Positions 8,858 to 14,926 of a stretch of 64,000 bases of DNA are shown here, in pieces. The number at the start of each line of letters is the position of its first letter. Position 1 is the first letter of the stretch. Under the pieces are notes generated by a model that saw nothing but the letters and a program-made list of their open reading frames with translations, had not been told where the DNA came from and ran no database searches. A program made the position numbers and the translations under genes. Source of the stretch: UTCHB3 sp964625575 (GTDB lineage: Bacteria > Bacteroidota > Ignavibacteria > Ignavibacteriales > Ignavibacteriaceae); the NCBI GenBank assembly GCA_964625575.1, contig CAZVBQ010000001.1, positions 248,001-312,000 of the forward strand, given 5' to 3'.

Positions 8858-9181
8858 ATGTCTCTAACAACACCCGCTAACACGCTCATACTGGTTGATG
8901 TCACTCAGATCACCCGTATCATCACCAACGCCGTGGCTGAATCACTCGCGGCTAAAACATCATTCAGCAACGATCCTGAAAACTCAAAACCGGAAGATGA
9001 TCTTCTTACATATCAGCAAGCTTGCGACTTGCTTCACGTCACTCGCTCCGGTTTGTTTAAATGGATCCAAAAAGGTTTTATAACACCCCGCTATCTTGGT
9101 GACAATTCCAAACCCTTTTTCCTTAAGTCCGACATTCTCGAAGCTCTCAAGGCAAAGCAGAAACCCCAACTCCCTGTTTAA
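8858..9181 (+). CDS. Excisionase-like helix-turn-helix protein
   Basis: A 107-aa protein whose C-terminal half is a MerR-like winged helix of the excisionase/HTH_17 type: LLTYQQACDLLHVTRSGLFK, then WIQKGFITPRYLGD and a wing ending FFLKSDILEAL. In this family the protein bends DNA near attachment sites or acts as a small repressor or activator, so it is a good candidate recombination directionality factor for the integrase. The ATG at 8858 has GGAG about 8 nt upstream. It is followed at once by a strong terminator. The N-terminal 45 residues are not recognised. Confidence 0.8.
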   Translation: MSLTTPANTLILVDVTQITRIITNAVAESLAAKTSFSNDPENSKPEDDLLTYQQACDLLHVTRSGLFKWIQKGFITPRYLGDNSKPFFLKSDILEALKAKQKPQLPV

Positions 9182-9188
9182 AATAGTT

Positions 9189-9220
9189 GAAGGTTAGCCG
9201 GGGCAGGCTAACCTTCTTTT
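9189..9220 (+). terminator. Rho-independent terminator after the HTH gene
   Basis: Perfect 11-bp stem, gaaggttagcc at 9189-9199 and ggctaaccttc at 9206-9216, with a 6-nt loop and a run of four T. It separates the integrase/HTH block from the replication/tail block. Confidence 0.88.
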
Positions 9221-9339
9221 AATTCACTTTGAGGACGGTGAATTCAGGCATTTGGGCGCGCAAATATAGGCATTTTATCCCCCTCTTTGCAAAGCTCCCC
9301 CGTGATGGTTCCCCGCCCTCTTAAACGAGGTTATTGTTT

Positions 9340-10350
9340 ATGGCTCGCCCTGTTAAAGAAGGCTTGCAATACTTCCCCTTTGATGTCGATTTTTTCAACG
9401 ACGACAAAATCCAACTACTCAGTTCCGAGTTTCAATCGTTAGGTGAAAACATTGTCATCAGGCTTTTCTGTAAAATTTACGCGAACGGTTATTTCTACAA
9501 ATGCTCAGATGACGAAATAGCGTTGCTCGCCCGTAGTCTCGCCGATGGCACCAAACCCGCGCTGGTTAAAGAGATCATCCGGGCGGCTGTTAACCGCAAT
9601 ATCTTCAACAAGCAGCTTTATGAAAGCTTCGAAATACTCACAAGCAACGGCATTCAAAAACGGTTCGTTGATGCCGCCGGACGTAGGAAAGCAGTTGAAA
9701 TATGTCAAGAGTTCTGGCTCCGTGGTTTTCAGGATTTACCTGATAATTTTACAGTAACCCCCATTGATGTTAACATTTACCCCGGTTATTGCAACATTAA
9801 CCCCGGTTCATCTGTACCAAATGACACAAAAACTCCACAAAGTAAAGTAAAGGAAAGTAAAAGAAAAGTAAATCAAAGTAAGGGTAGTGGACTCCGTCCA
9901 CAAGCCCCCGCCTCCCCTCCTGATCTTGATACTTCTCCTAAAGATGGGTATCCCCAAAAACTGTTCGATATCTTTTCAAAACAGTACCTCCAGATCAAAG
10001 GAATCGCTTACCGTCCAAGCTCGCTTAAACAAGATCTCGCTCACCTTCTCAAAGCTGCAAAATACATAGTTGAGGAGGCGGAACAAAAGCAAAATGCCAA
10101 ACTCGATACCGCCGGAGCGCTCGCCGCATTTGAATGGTTCGTCCAACAAGCCCTTTGCATTTCTGTCAAGGAAGAGGCATGGCTCAACCGTAATATGGCT
10201 CCAAAATACCTTGATACACAATTCAACAAGATTCTTCTAATAATCAACAGCAGGTCAAATTATGACACCACAACCAATTTCTCAAGCGGTCAACCAAGTG
10301 ATAAAGAATTCTTCGAAAGCTTCAAATCAGAATCTACCCGCTATTCGTAA
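9340..10350 (+). CDS. DUF4373 (Lin1244/Lin1753-like) replication-type protein
   Basis: A 336-aa protein starting at ATG 9340 (MARPVKEGLQYFPFDVDFF), with ACGAGG 9-10 nt upstream; a TTG two codons earlier is less likely. The first 120 residues match the DUF4373 N-terminal domain found in phage and plasmid replication-initiator-like proteins, with the typical FNDDKI and aromatic-rich LFCKIYANGYF stretches. A Ser/Lys/Pro-rich linker follows (about 150-205). The C-terminus (EAWLNRNMAPKYLDTQFNKI) resembles the last part of DnaD-like replication organisers. It probably initiates or organises replication of the excised element, perhaps at the non-coding region at 12.5-13.5 kb; that link is inference. 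The last 89 nt overlap the next gene. Confidence 0.78.
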   Translation: MARPVKEGLQYFPFDVDFFNDDKIQLLSSEFQSLGENIVIRLFCKIYANGYFYKCSDDEIALLARSLADGTKPALVKEIIRAAVNRNIFNKQLYESFEILTSNGIQKRFVDAAGRRKAVEICQEFWLRGFQDLPDNFTVTPIDVNIYPGYCNINPGSSVPNDTKTPQSKVKESKRKVNQSKGSGLRPQAPASPPDLDTSPKDGYPQKLFDIFSKQYLQIKGIAYRPSSLKQDLAHLLKAAKYIVEEAEQKQNAKLDTAGALAAFEWFVQQALCISVKEEAWLNRNMAPKYLDTQFNKILLIINSRSNYDTTTNFSSGQPSDKEFFESFKSESTRYS

Positions 10351-10804
10351 TGATTCTGTTAAAATAGATTTCGACTCGAAAGAACTCACTATTCTCTCTT
10401 CCGGTAACCCATGTTCGTCTCAAACATTCGCTGAACAACTAGCTAGACTTCGAGCTCATTTCGATTTCACGGGCATTGATCTGCACTACTGGCGGAAGGA
10501 TTTGGCCGAGGTGGTCGACGACAACCGGCTCACAGATCAGGAGTTTACCGATCTGGTAACCTCTGTCATTCGTTCAGCAACCTTCACGGGCAAACCGCCC
10601 GCGATCGCCCTTTTCAAGATCGATAAACCTGTCATCCCACTCTTTTCAGGGCTTGACAGGGATATACTTGTCCACAAAGGTCAGGCAGCTTACTCAGACT
10701 TTGGAATCTTCTCTAAAGAGCCCGGGAAACCCGTACTCTTCGCGAAACGCTCCGACTTGGCAAAACACGGTCTGAAGGAAATTCCTCCAACCACCCTTTA
10801 TTGA
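10262..10804 (+). CDS. Hypothetical protein overlapping the DUF4373 gene
   Basis: A 180-aa protein of unknown function. The only in-frame ATG is at 10262, inside the end of the previous gene in another frame (89-nt overlap), with AGG about 8 nt upstream. A shorter protein from a non-ATG start after 10350 cannot be excluded. The N-terminal 45 residues are polar and low-complexity. The remainder looks folded, with an acidic helical stretch (LAEVVDDNRLTDQEFTDLV) and a hydrophobic segment around IALFKIDKPVIPLFSG. No signal peptide or membrane helix is seen. It lies between the replication-type and tail-type genes. Confidence 0.65.
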   Translation: MTPQPISQAVNQVIKNSSKASNQNLPAIRNDSVKIDFDSKELTILSSGNPCSSQTFAEQLARLRAHFDFTGIDLHYWRKDLAEVVDDNRLTDQEFTDLVTSVIRSATFTGKPPAIALFKIDKPVIPLFSGLDRDILVHKGQAAYSDFGIFSKEPGKPVLFAKRSDLAKHGLKEIPPTTLY

Positions 10805-10836
10805 TATTTTTGTAATAAACTAACCAAGGTAACTCA

Positions 10837-11154
10837 ATGGAAACAATCACCATCAAACGAACCCAACTGAATATCTATCCACGCACGGCGTTCGACGTCC
10901 TGTCAGCGCAGGAGCTCGCCAAACGCGAATCCGCGCAAGAGTGGCCCGCATCACTCTTCACCTACATTGTTCATTGTTCACTGAAACGGAATCTCGATCA
11001 TCTCCCCTGGTACCGTTTCCTCAGGCGGTTAAGGATATCCCGCCTCGTATCGATCCAGTCTCTCGTAAGAGCTCTCTCAATCCAAGAGATGAACCACATC
11101 ATCACCCTGATCAACGAAGCTGAGAAAATCGAAACGGAGGCGAACAATGGATAG
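10837..11154 (+). CDS. Hypothetical protein, possible tail assembly chaperone
   Basis: A 105-aa basic helical protein whose stop lies 8 nt inside the next gene. No family is recognised by motif. In tailed-phage genomes, a small helical protein directly before the tape-measure gene is usually a tail assembly chaperone, and the EWPASLF, WYRFLRR and LINEAEKIE stretches are compatible with that. The assignment rests on position alone. No slippery site for a chaperone frameshift was recognised. Confidence 0.6.
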   Translation: METITIKRTQLNIYPRTAFDVLSAQELAKRESAQEWPASLFTYIVHCSLKRNLDHLPWYRFLRRLRISRLVSIQSLVRALSIQEMNHIITLINEAEKIETEANNG

Positions 11155-12547
11155 AGGCGAGTCAGTCGGCACACTCTACGTTGACCTGATCACCCGGGAC
11201 AAAACAACTGAAACCATGGACCAGATTAAGAGCTCCCTCTCCCAGGGAGCTCTCGAACTCGAGCGAAACTTCACCAAGCTAACAGACAAGATCAGCGACA
11301 GGATAAAGTTCCTCCCGACACTATTCAGGAACTTCTTTGGAACTTCTGAAACCCAGTTCAAACTTGCGGTCACCTACATGGATTCGACTATAAGTGACGC
11401 TACTCTTAAAATCAAAATGCTCAAAGATTATCTCAGTAGCATGAATTTTGATCAACTCATGTTCAAACCCGGGCTTGACATGAGCCTCCTGGAGGACGTC
11501 TCAAAAGTTCCGGCAATCTACATAGGCGCCCTCAAACAAATTGCCGAATATGAAAAGCAGATCCGGAAGGAATCGGCAGCACTCACCGCCTCATACTACG
11601 ATACAATGAAGTTTCACGCCAAAGACTACTACGATTATCGCGTCAACTTGCTGCAAGCTGAAGCGGAACAACTGCAAACCGTTCTCGGTGCGTCGTTCGA
11701 TATTGCTTCTTTCCTTTTCGAGAACTTGAAATCACTCGATAAGGAACGGGAGAAATTTCTCACCAAATGGGCCGAGGAAACAGTTAAACGTAACAAACCT
11801 TCAGATAACTGGACGGTACCGCCATCACCTACGAATCCAAATCCTGACCGGATTTGGGATCCCGCCAATCCCGGACTTCTACAATTTGTCCCGGATATTC
11901 CAATGCCCAAATATGACAACTGGAACAGGGAAGAACTCTTTAAGTACTTTATCGAATCTTCCCGAACAGGTCAGACTGCCTTTGAATCAATGTCAAAATC
12001 AATTGGAGACAGCTTGGGACAACTCAAGATCCGGTTTTCTTCCGAGGCTTCCGAGATGGAAAAGATATGGGGAGGCATGATTAATTCAATGATCCAAAAA
12101 ACCACCGCATTGATCGGGCAATGGCTGGTGCTGAATACAATCGCCGGTATCTTCGGATTCGCCGGCATAAACCTCGGCTCTTTCCTCGGTTTATCCGATC
12201 CAGAAAAAGGATCAGGCGGGGGTTATCTTAACTCTTGGACTGGAATCAAAAAGTTTGCCTCCGGTGGTGACTTCATTGTCCCTTCCGGATTCCCTAACGA
12301 CTCATACCCTATGCTCGTCCAAAGTGGCGAACGGGTCAGAGTGACACCCACGGGTAACGTGGGTGAAGAAGCAAAGCTTTTGCAAAGATTGATCTCAGCA
12401 GTAGAGGCAAACACGATTGACAGACGTATGATCGGAACACGACCGGTCATCGTACAACCGCGTATCGAGCTCGGCGGAAGAGACCTGACCAAAGAAGTTA
12501 AACGGAACGAACAAATAATATCCAGGGAGGGATTCAAGAGCAAATGA
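11147..12547 (+). CDS. Phage tail tape-measure-like protein
   Basis: A 466-aa protein starting at ATG 11147, with ACGGAGG 6 nt upstream. The first 220 residues are long amphipathic helices, likely coiled coil. A Pro/Asn-rich joint lies near 225-250, and there is a hydrophobic Gly/Ile/Leu-rich stretch near 320-355 (LIGQWLVLNTIAGIFGFAGI). Tape-measure proteins of Bacteroidota phages characteristically end with a FASGGDFIVP, PNDSYPMLVQSGERV and VTPTGN series, and that is seen here at about 365-400. Tape-measure proteins set tail length and help DNA exit. It is short for the family; at the usual 1.5 Angstrom per residue it would specify a tail of about 70 nm. No other virion structural gene is in the element. 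Confidence 0.75.
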   Translation: MDRGESVGTLYVDLITRDKTTETMDQIKSSLSQGALELERNFTKLTDKISDRIKFLPTLFRNFFGTSETQFKLAVTYMDSTISDATLKIKMLKDYLSSMNFDQLMFKPGLDMSLLEDVSKVPAIYIGALKQIAEYEKQIRKESAALTASYYDTMKFHAKDYYDYRVNLLQAEAEQLQTVLGASFDIASFLFENLKSLDKEREKFLTKWAEETVKRNKPSDNWTVPPSPTNPNPDRIWDPANPGLLQFVPDIPMPKYDNWNREELFKYFIESSRTGQTAFESMSKSIGDSLGQLKIRFSSEASEMEKIWGGMINSMIQKTTALIGQWLVLNTIAGIFGFAGINLGSFLGLSDPEKGSGGGYLNSWTGIKKFASGGDFIVPSGFPNDSYPMLVQSGERVRVTPTGNVGEEAKLLQRLISAVEANTIDRRMIGTRPVIVQPRIELGGRDLTKEVKRNEQIISREGFKSK

Positions 12548-12550
12548 CAT

Positions 12551-13480
12551 CCCCCGCGCACCGTGCTCAATCAATAACCGGCTTGAACATTCTTCCATCG
12601 GTCGCGCGCGCGCGGGGGCGGGAGTGCCGGGAGTCGGCCTTGGTGCCAACTGATCAGGAGTACATCCCCGCCGCGCACTTTGTAACCCTGTCAAATGAGG
12701 TAAGCAAAACAGACTTCGCGCGCGGCAGGGGCTTGGGTGCTTACTCACTGTCCTTGGTGCCCCTTTCCCAATGCCGGCGTTCGTGCCCCTTCCGGATGAA
12801 GATCAGGGGGTATAGGGCACGTTCAGAGCGTCGAGGCATATCTTGACAAGGCTAAGCGTGAGAACGCTCAACACAGGCGATCCCCGCTCCGCTGTGTTGC
12901 CCCGGAAGGCTCCGCACACATTGCACACTTCCCTCCTCCGCAGGCTCCCCCGGGAAAGTGCACAATCAGTGCGGGAGTTTAACGAAGGGCAACACACGGC
13001 TCCGCTTGCATTATCTCTAAAGGCAAACATTGAAACCGGTATGAACGGATTCCCAACAAAGCGGATCGGCGAGAGCCGGAGAAGGTATGCCCACCGCTCA
13101 ACAACCGGCATTCTACCCATAGTCGTGGTGCTCCCTCGTTCCAGGGGGGACGGGTGCTCCGGTGCGTGCCACCGCTTACATTCGTGCTATTGAAAGTCTG
13201 GCGGTATGGTCGCTAAGTGGCCACGCACACAGGCACACCCTTGCCGGAATGCCACCGCTCACTTGGGTGCTTTAAAAAGCTTGGTGCTTTGGTCGCTAAG
13301 TGGACATCCGGCACCCCCCTGGAAACGCGAGACGGGCACACCACTTATTTTCTACTTACATCCGGTTGTTTCGCAGTCCTCCCCCGACCACCCACCCCTC
13401 TTCAAGGCTCACCCCGCCGACAAGCGGCGGGGCGATTCTTGATCCGCAACCTGACGGTTGCGGGCGAAGACTCCTTGAAG
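12551..13480 (+). ncRNA. Candidate large structured RNA (about 930 nt)
   Basis: This begins 3 nt after the tape-measure stop and has no convincing coding frame. Helices seen by eye on the plus strand: 12551-12559/12610-12618 (9 bp); 12723-12727/12772-12776 enclosing 12728-12732/12759-12763; 12782-12788/12815-12821; 12855-12859/12864-12868 with a GAGA loop; 12893-12902/12987-12996 enclosing 12910-12917/12969-12977 and further pairs inward to 12929-12933/12952-12956; 13067-13070/13075-13078 with a GAGA loop; and 13163-13171/13218-13227 enclosing 13172-13175/13201-13204. The last is a three-way junction: 13400-13407/13473-13480 enclosing 13412-13419/13425-13432 and 13444-13451/13456-13463. The size class recalls the large ornate phage RNAs GOLLD and ROOL, but I cannot assign it to either. 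An origin with folded single-stranded DNA is the alternative. Confidence 0.5.
13167..13332 (+). repeat. 83-bp imperfect tandem repeat
   Basis: tgccaccgct occurs at 13167 and 13250, and ggtcgctaagtgg at 13208 and 13291, both with a period of 83 bp. A weaker related unit begins near 13088 (tgcccaccgct). It lies inside the candidate structured RNA. Confidence 0.75.
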
Positions 13481-13685
13481 TTATTTAGATAAAATCTTTT
13501 GGGCATTTTTTGGGGAATTAAAGCTTGTTTTTCGAGGAAATAAAGCAGATTTTTGGCGATATTATCAGGTTTTTTGGGGAATTGTAGCCTTTATTCGGGG
13601 AAATGTCGCCGAAGTGTAGCCTTAGGGATTTGTTGGATATACATCCCGTTTAGTAAATTGCACATGATTGGAACGTGTATCTGTT
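13481..13685. other. AT-rich non-coding stretch with short repeats
   Basis: No gene is seen. The 12-mer ttttggggaatt occurs at 13508-13519 and 13572-13583, and its inverse complement near the left end at 6395-6406. An atttttggcg copy at 13549-13558 also matches the left end (6413-6422). These could be binding sites for the element's replication or recombination proteins. The stretch lies between the structured region and a strong terminator. Confidence 0.5.
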
Positions 13686-13748
13686 AACGCCCGTCGAGAC
13701 ATCCCGCCCGCGTAAAAGGCGAGTTGGTCGGTACGGGCGTTTTTTTTC
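13686..13748 (+). terminator. Strong terminator after the non-coding region
   Basis: A perfect 9-bp stem, aacgcccgt at 13686-13694 and acgggcgtt at 13733-13741, is followed by eight T. The 38-nt interior can fold further (cgcc/ggcg). It would end the long transcript from the DUF4373 and tail genes through the candidate RNA. The next 190 nt to the 13940 gene contain further short hairpins and A/T runs but no gene that I can support. Confidence 0.82.
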
Positions 13749-13939
13749 GCCAGATCAAATATATTAAGGGTCGCCTCGCTAGGGATAAAAAAAAGCAACC
13801 TTTCGCTTCGCTACAGGTCACTTCTTTTTTACCCTGCGTTGCTCCCGGATCCCTTCGGGCGAAAAAAAACTATTTTTTTGCGGGGAAATATCGCCTTTTC
13901 TTGCGGGCGGGTCATTTACAAACTAAAACAGAGGTTCCA

Positions 13940-14275
13940 ATGTCACAAAACACGCATTTCAAAACACATCTCCCCGGGCTTTCAACTTTGAAGGTTCGCC
14001 AGTTCCTCAACCGGAAATACGGTATCAATCTGGAAGTGGCGTTCGCCATCCCTGCCGGTGATCAATCGGTTTACCTTCACGATCCGTCGTCCGGAAGCGT
14101 CGCCATCTTCGGAAAATTTGGCAACCAGGTTCCCACGCTGGTCTACTTCTGCCTTAAGTCGCAGATCTTCCAGTGGTCAGACCTTGCGGCACTTCAGGTT
14201 GAATTACAGTTCGCCGTTTATCCGCCCGGTGAAACCTCCCCCGGGAGATCAGAACCCGGGCTGTGGTTCGCTTAA
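13940..14275 (+). CDS. Hypothetical protein, element right part
   Basis: A 111-aa protein of unknown function. I start it at ATG 13940 (MSQNTHFKTHLPG), with GAGG 6 nt upstream; the frame is open further upstream to 13724, but that stretch covers the terminator and T-runs and is not protein-like. It appears to have a compact alpha/beta make-up (LKVRQFLNRKYGINLEVAFA, then VAIFGKFGNQVPTLVYF), with no signal peptide and no recognised motif. It has its own terminator immediately downstream. It may be a regulator or an anti-helper function, but nothing in the sequence shows this. Confidence 0.65.
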   Translation: MSQNTHFKTHLPGLSTLKVRQFLNRKYGINLEVAFAIPAGDQSVYLHDPSSGSVAIFGKFGNQVPTLVYFCLKSQIFQWSDLAALQVELQFAVYPPGETSPGRSEPGLWFA

Positions 14276-14278
14276 CAA

Positions 14279-14306
14279 AAAACCCCTCTTCGCGGAGGGG
14301 TTTTTC
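14279..14306 (+). terminator. Terminator after the 111-aa gene
   Basis: Stem aacccctc at 14281-14288 and gaggggtt at 14295-14302, with a 6-nt loop and a flanking A-run and T-run, so it may act in both directions. It also protects against the convergent gene at 14349-14639. Confidence 0.85.
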
Positions 14307-14348
14307 ATTTTAAAGAGTTAACGACAATCATCGCCATAAAAGAAGTGT

Positions 14349-14639
14349 TTACGCCCGGGCTTTTTTCTTGATCACAATCCGGTAGAGGTGTCGCTCAACA
14401 GTCTTGACACTGCAGAAGTGCCGGTCTGCCAGCTCAAACTTCGCCTCTTTCGGTGGATAACCTTCAGCGATCAACTGGTAATAACCAATCCTGATCCAAG
14501 TGCCCTTCAGCTCGTCAGCGTCCAGTCCTGATTTCTCACACACCATCAACAAGATATCTTTGAACGCCTCCAGCTCTTTAGATATGATCCGGTAAGCTGC
14601 CCGTTGGCGTTCCAAGTGCTGATACGATTGTCCGCGCAT
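14349..14639 (-). CDS. Small HTH-like protein next to tRNA-Leu
   Basis: A 96-aa basic protein, the only reverse-strand gene in the element. Its C-terminal third (FELADRHFCSVKTVERHLYR) looks like a helix-turn-helix of the kind in which a KTVERHL recognition helix follows a short turn. The first 60 residues are helical. It may be the element's repressor or a switch protein. It lies 148 bp downstream of tRNA-Leu and in the same orientation. Integration removed the tRNA's old terminator to the far end, so read-through from the tRNA promoter could express it. The family is not identified. Confidence 0.65.
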   Translation of the reverse strand: MRGQSYQHLERQRAAYRIISKELEAFKDILLMVCEKSGLDADELKGTWIRIGYYQLIAEGYPPKEAKFELADRHFCSVKTVERHLYRIVIKKKARA

Positions 14640-14711
14640 CCGTTTTTCCGACTGTTTGTTTACGGTTTTGACTCCGCAAAAATAACCAAATCACGCTCGA
14701 TACAGCTTAAA

Positions 14712-14765
14712 TTTTGTAACAGATTTGTAACAAGCATTTCAAAAACTGCGTTTTTGGCTTGTTTT
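14712..14765 (+). repeat. Right-end integrase arm-site candidates
   Basis: Block B (14712-14732) holds two TGTAACA copies at 14715 and 14726, with the same 11-bp spacing as at the left end. Block A (14751-14765, tttttggcttgtttt) follows. The order toward the att core is B-A, the mirror of the left end, but the sequence orientation is the same. Confidence 0.55.
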
Positions 14766-14786
14766 GAAGGTTTTTAGAAGGGGGTT

Positions 14787-14803
14787 GTGCCCGAGACAGG
14801 AAT
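14787..14803 (+). repeat. attR core inside the tRNA-Leu 3' end
   Basis: Identical over 17 bp to 6352-6368. The element supplies the last 16 nt of the tRNA, so the gene stays functional after integration. Confidence 0.9.
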
Positions 14804-14871
14804 CGAACCTGCATGCCGGAACCGGCACTAGAACCTGAATCTAGCGCGTCTACCAATTTCGCCACCCGGGC
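14788..14871 (-). tRNA. tRNA-Leu (anticodon CAG)
   Basis: The 84-nt reverse-complement sequence folds as a class II tRNA. The acceptor arms are GCCCGGG and CTCGGGC with discriminator A. The anticodon stem CTAGA/TCTAG encloses a TTCAGGT loop, which gives anticodon CAG. There is a long variable arm (TGCCGG/CCGGCA) and a T-loop GTTCGATTC. CCA is not encoded. It is the integration site of the mobile element. Confidence 0.96.
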
Positions 14872-14926
14872 CTAAATAAATTTAGACTGCAAATTTAACG
14901 ATTTTTTTGAAATCCACAAACTTCCG

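Larger units (their letters stand above)
6352..14803. mobile_element. 8.4-kb integrative element in tRNA-Leu, satellite-phage-like
   Basis: The element lies between two identical 17-bp repeats, 6352-6368 and 14787-14803. The right copy is the 3' end of a complete tRNA-Leu(CAG) gene; the left copy is the displaced chromosomal end, followed by the tRNA's likely old terminator. The 8435-bp unit encodes a tyrosine integrase beside the left end, an excisionase-like HTH protein, a DUF4373 replication-type protein and a tape-measure-like tail protein. It also holds four or five small unknown genes, about 1.3 kb of non-coding and apparently structured sequence, and a small reverse-strand gene beside the tRNA. 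No capsid, portal, terminase, relaxase or transfer gene is visible. Size and content suggest a phage satellite or a strongly reduced prophage; which of the two is inference. Confidence 0.88.

Noticed and set aside
12544..13193. Open frames on both strands across the GC-rich part of the element (for example 12544-12846, 12803-13120, 12843-13193).
   Set aside because: They overlap each other on opposite strands, are rich in Arg, Ser, Pro and Cys without any fold pattern, lack ribosome-binding sites and coincide with strong inverted repeats. They look like chance frames in GC-rich structured sequence.
13088..13332. Repeats that might be a CRISPR array.
   Set aside because: Only two to three imperfect copies with an 83-bp period, no uniform repeat of 24-40 bp, no unique spacers and no cas gene.
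12548..13939. Diversity-generating retroelement or group II intron as the explanation for the structured non-coding region.
   Set aside because: No reverse transcriptase or accessory gene is present anywhere in the element, and no template/variable repeat pair was found.
13724..13939. Extension of the 111-aa gene upstream to 13724.
   Set aside because: It would begin inside the terminator hairpin and run through A and T tracts; the ATG at 13940 has a GAGG site at proper distance.
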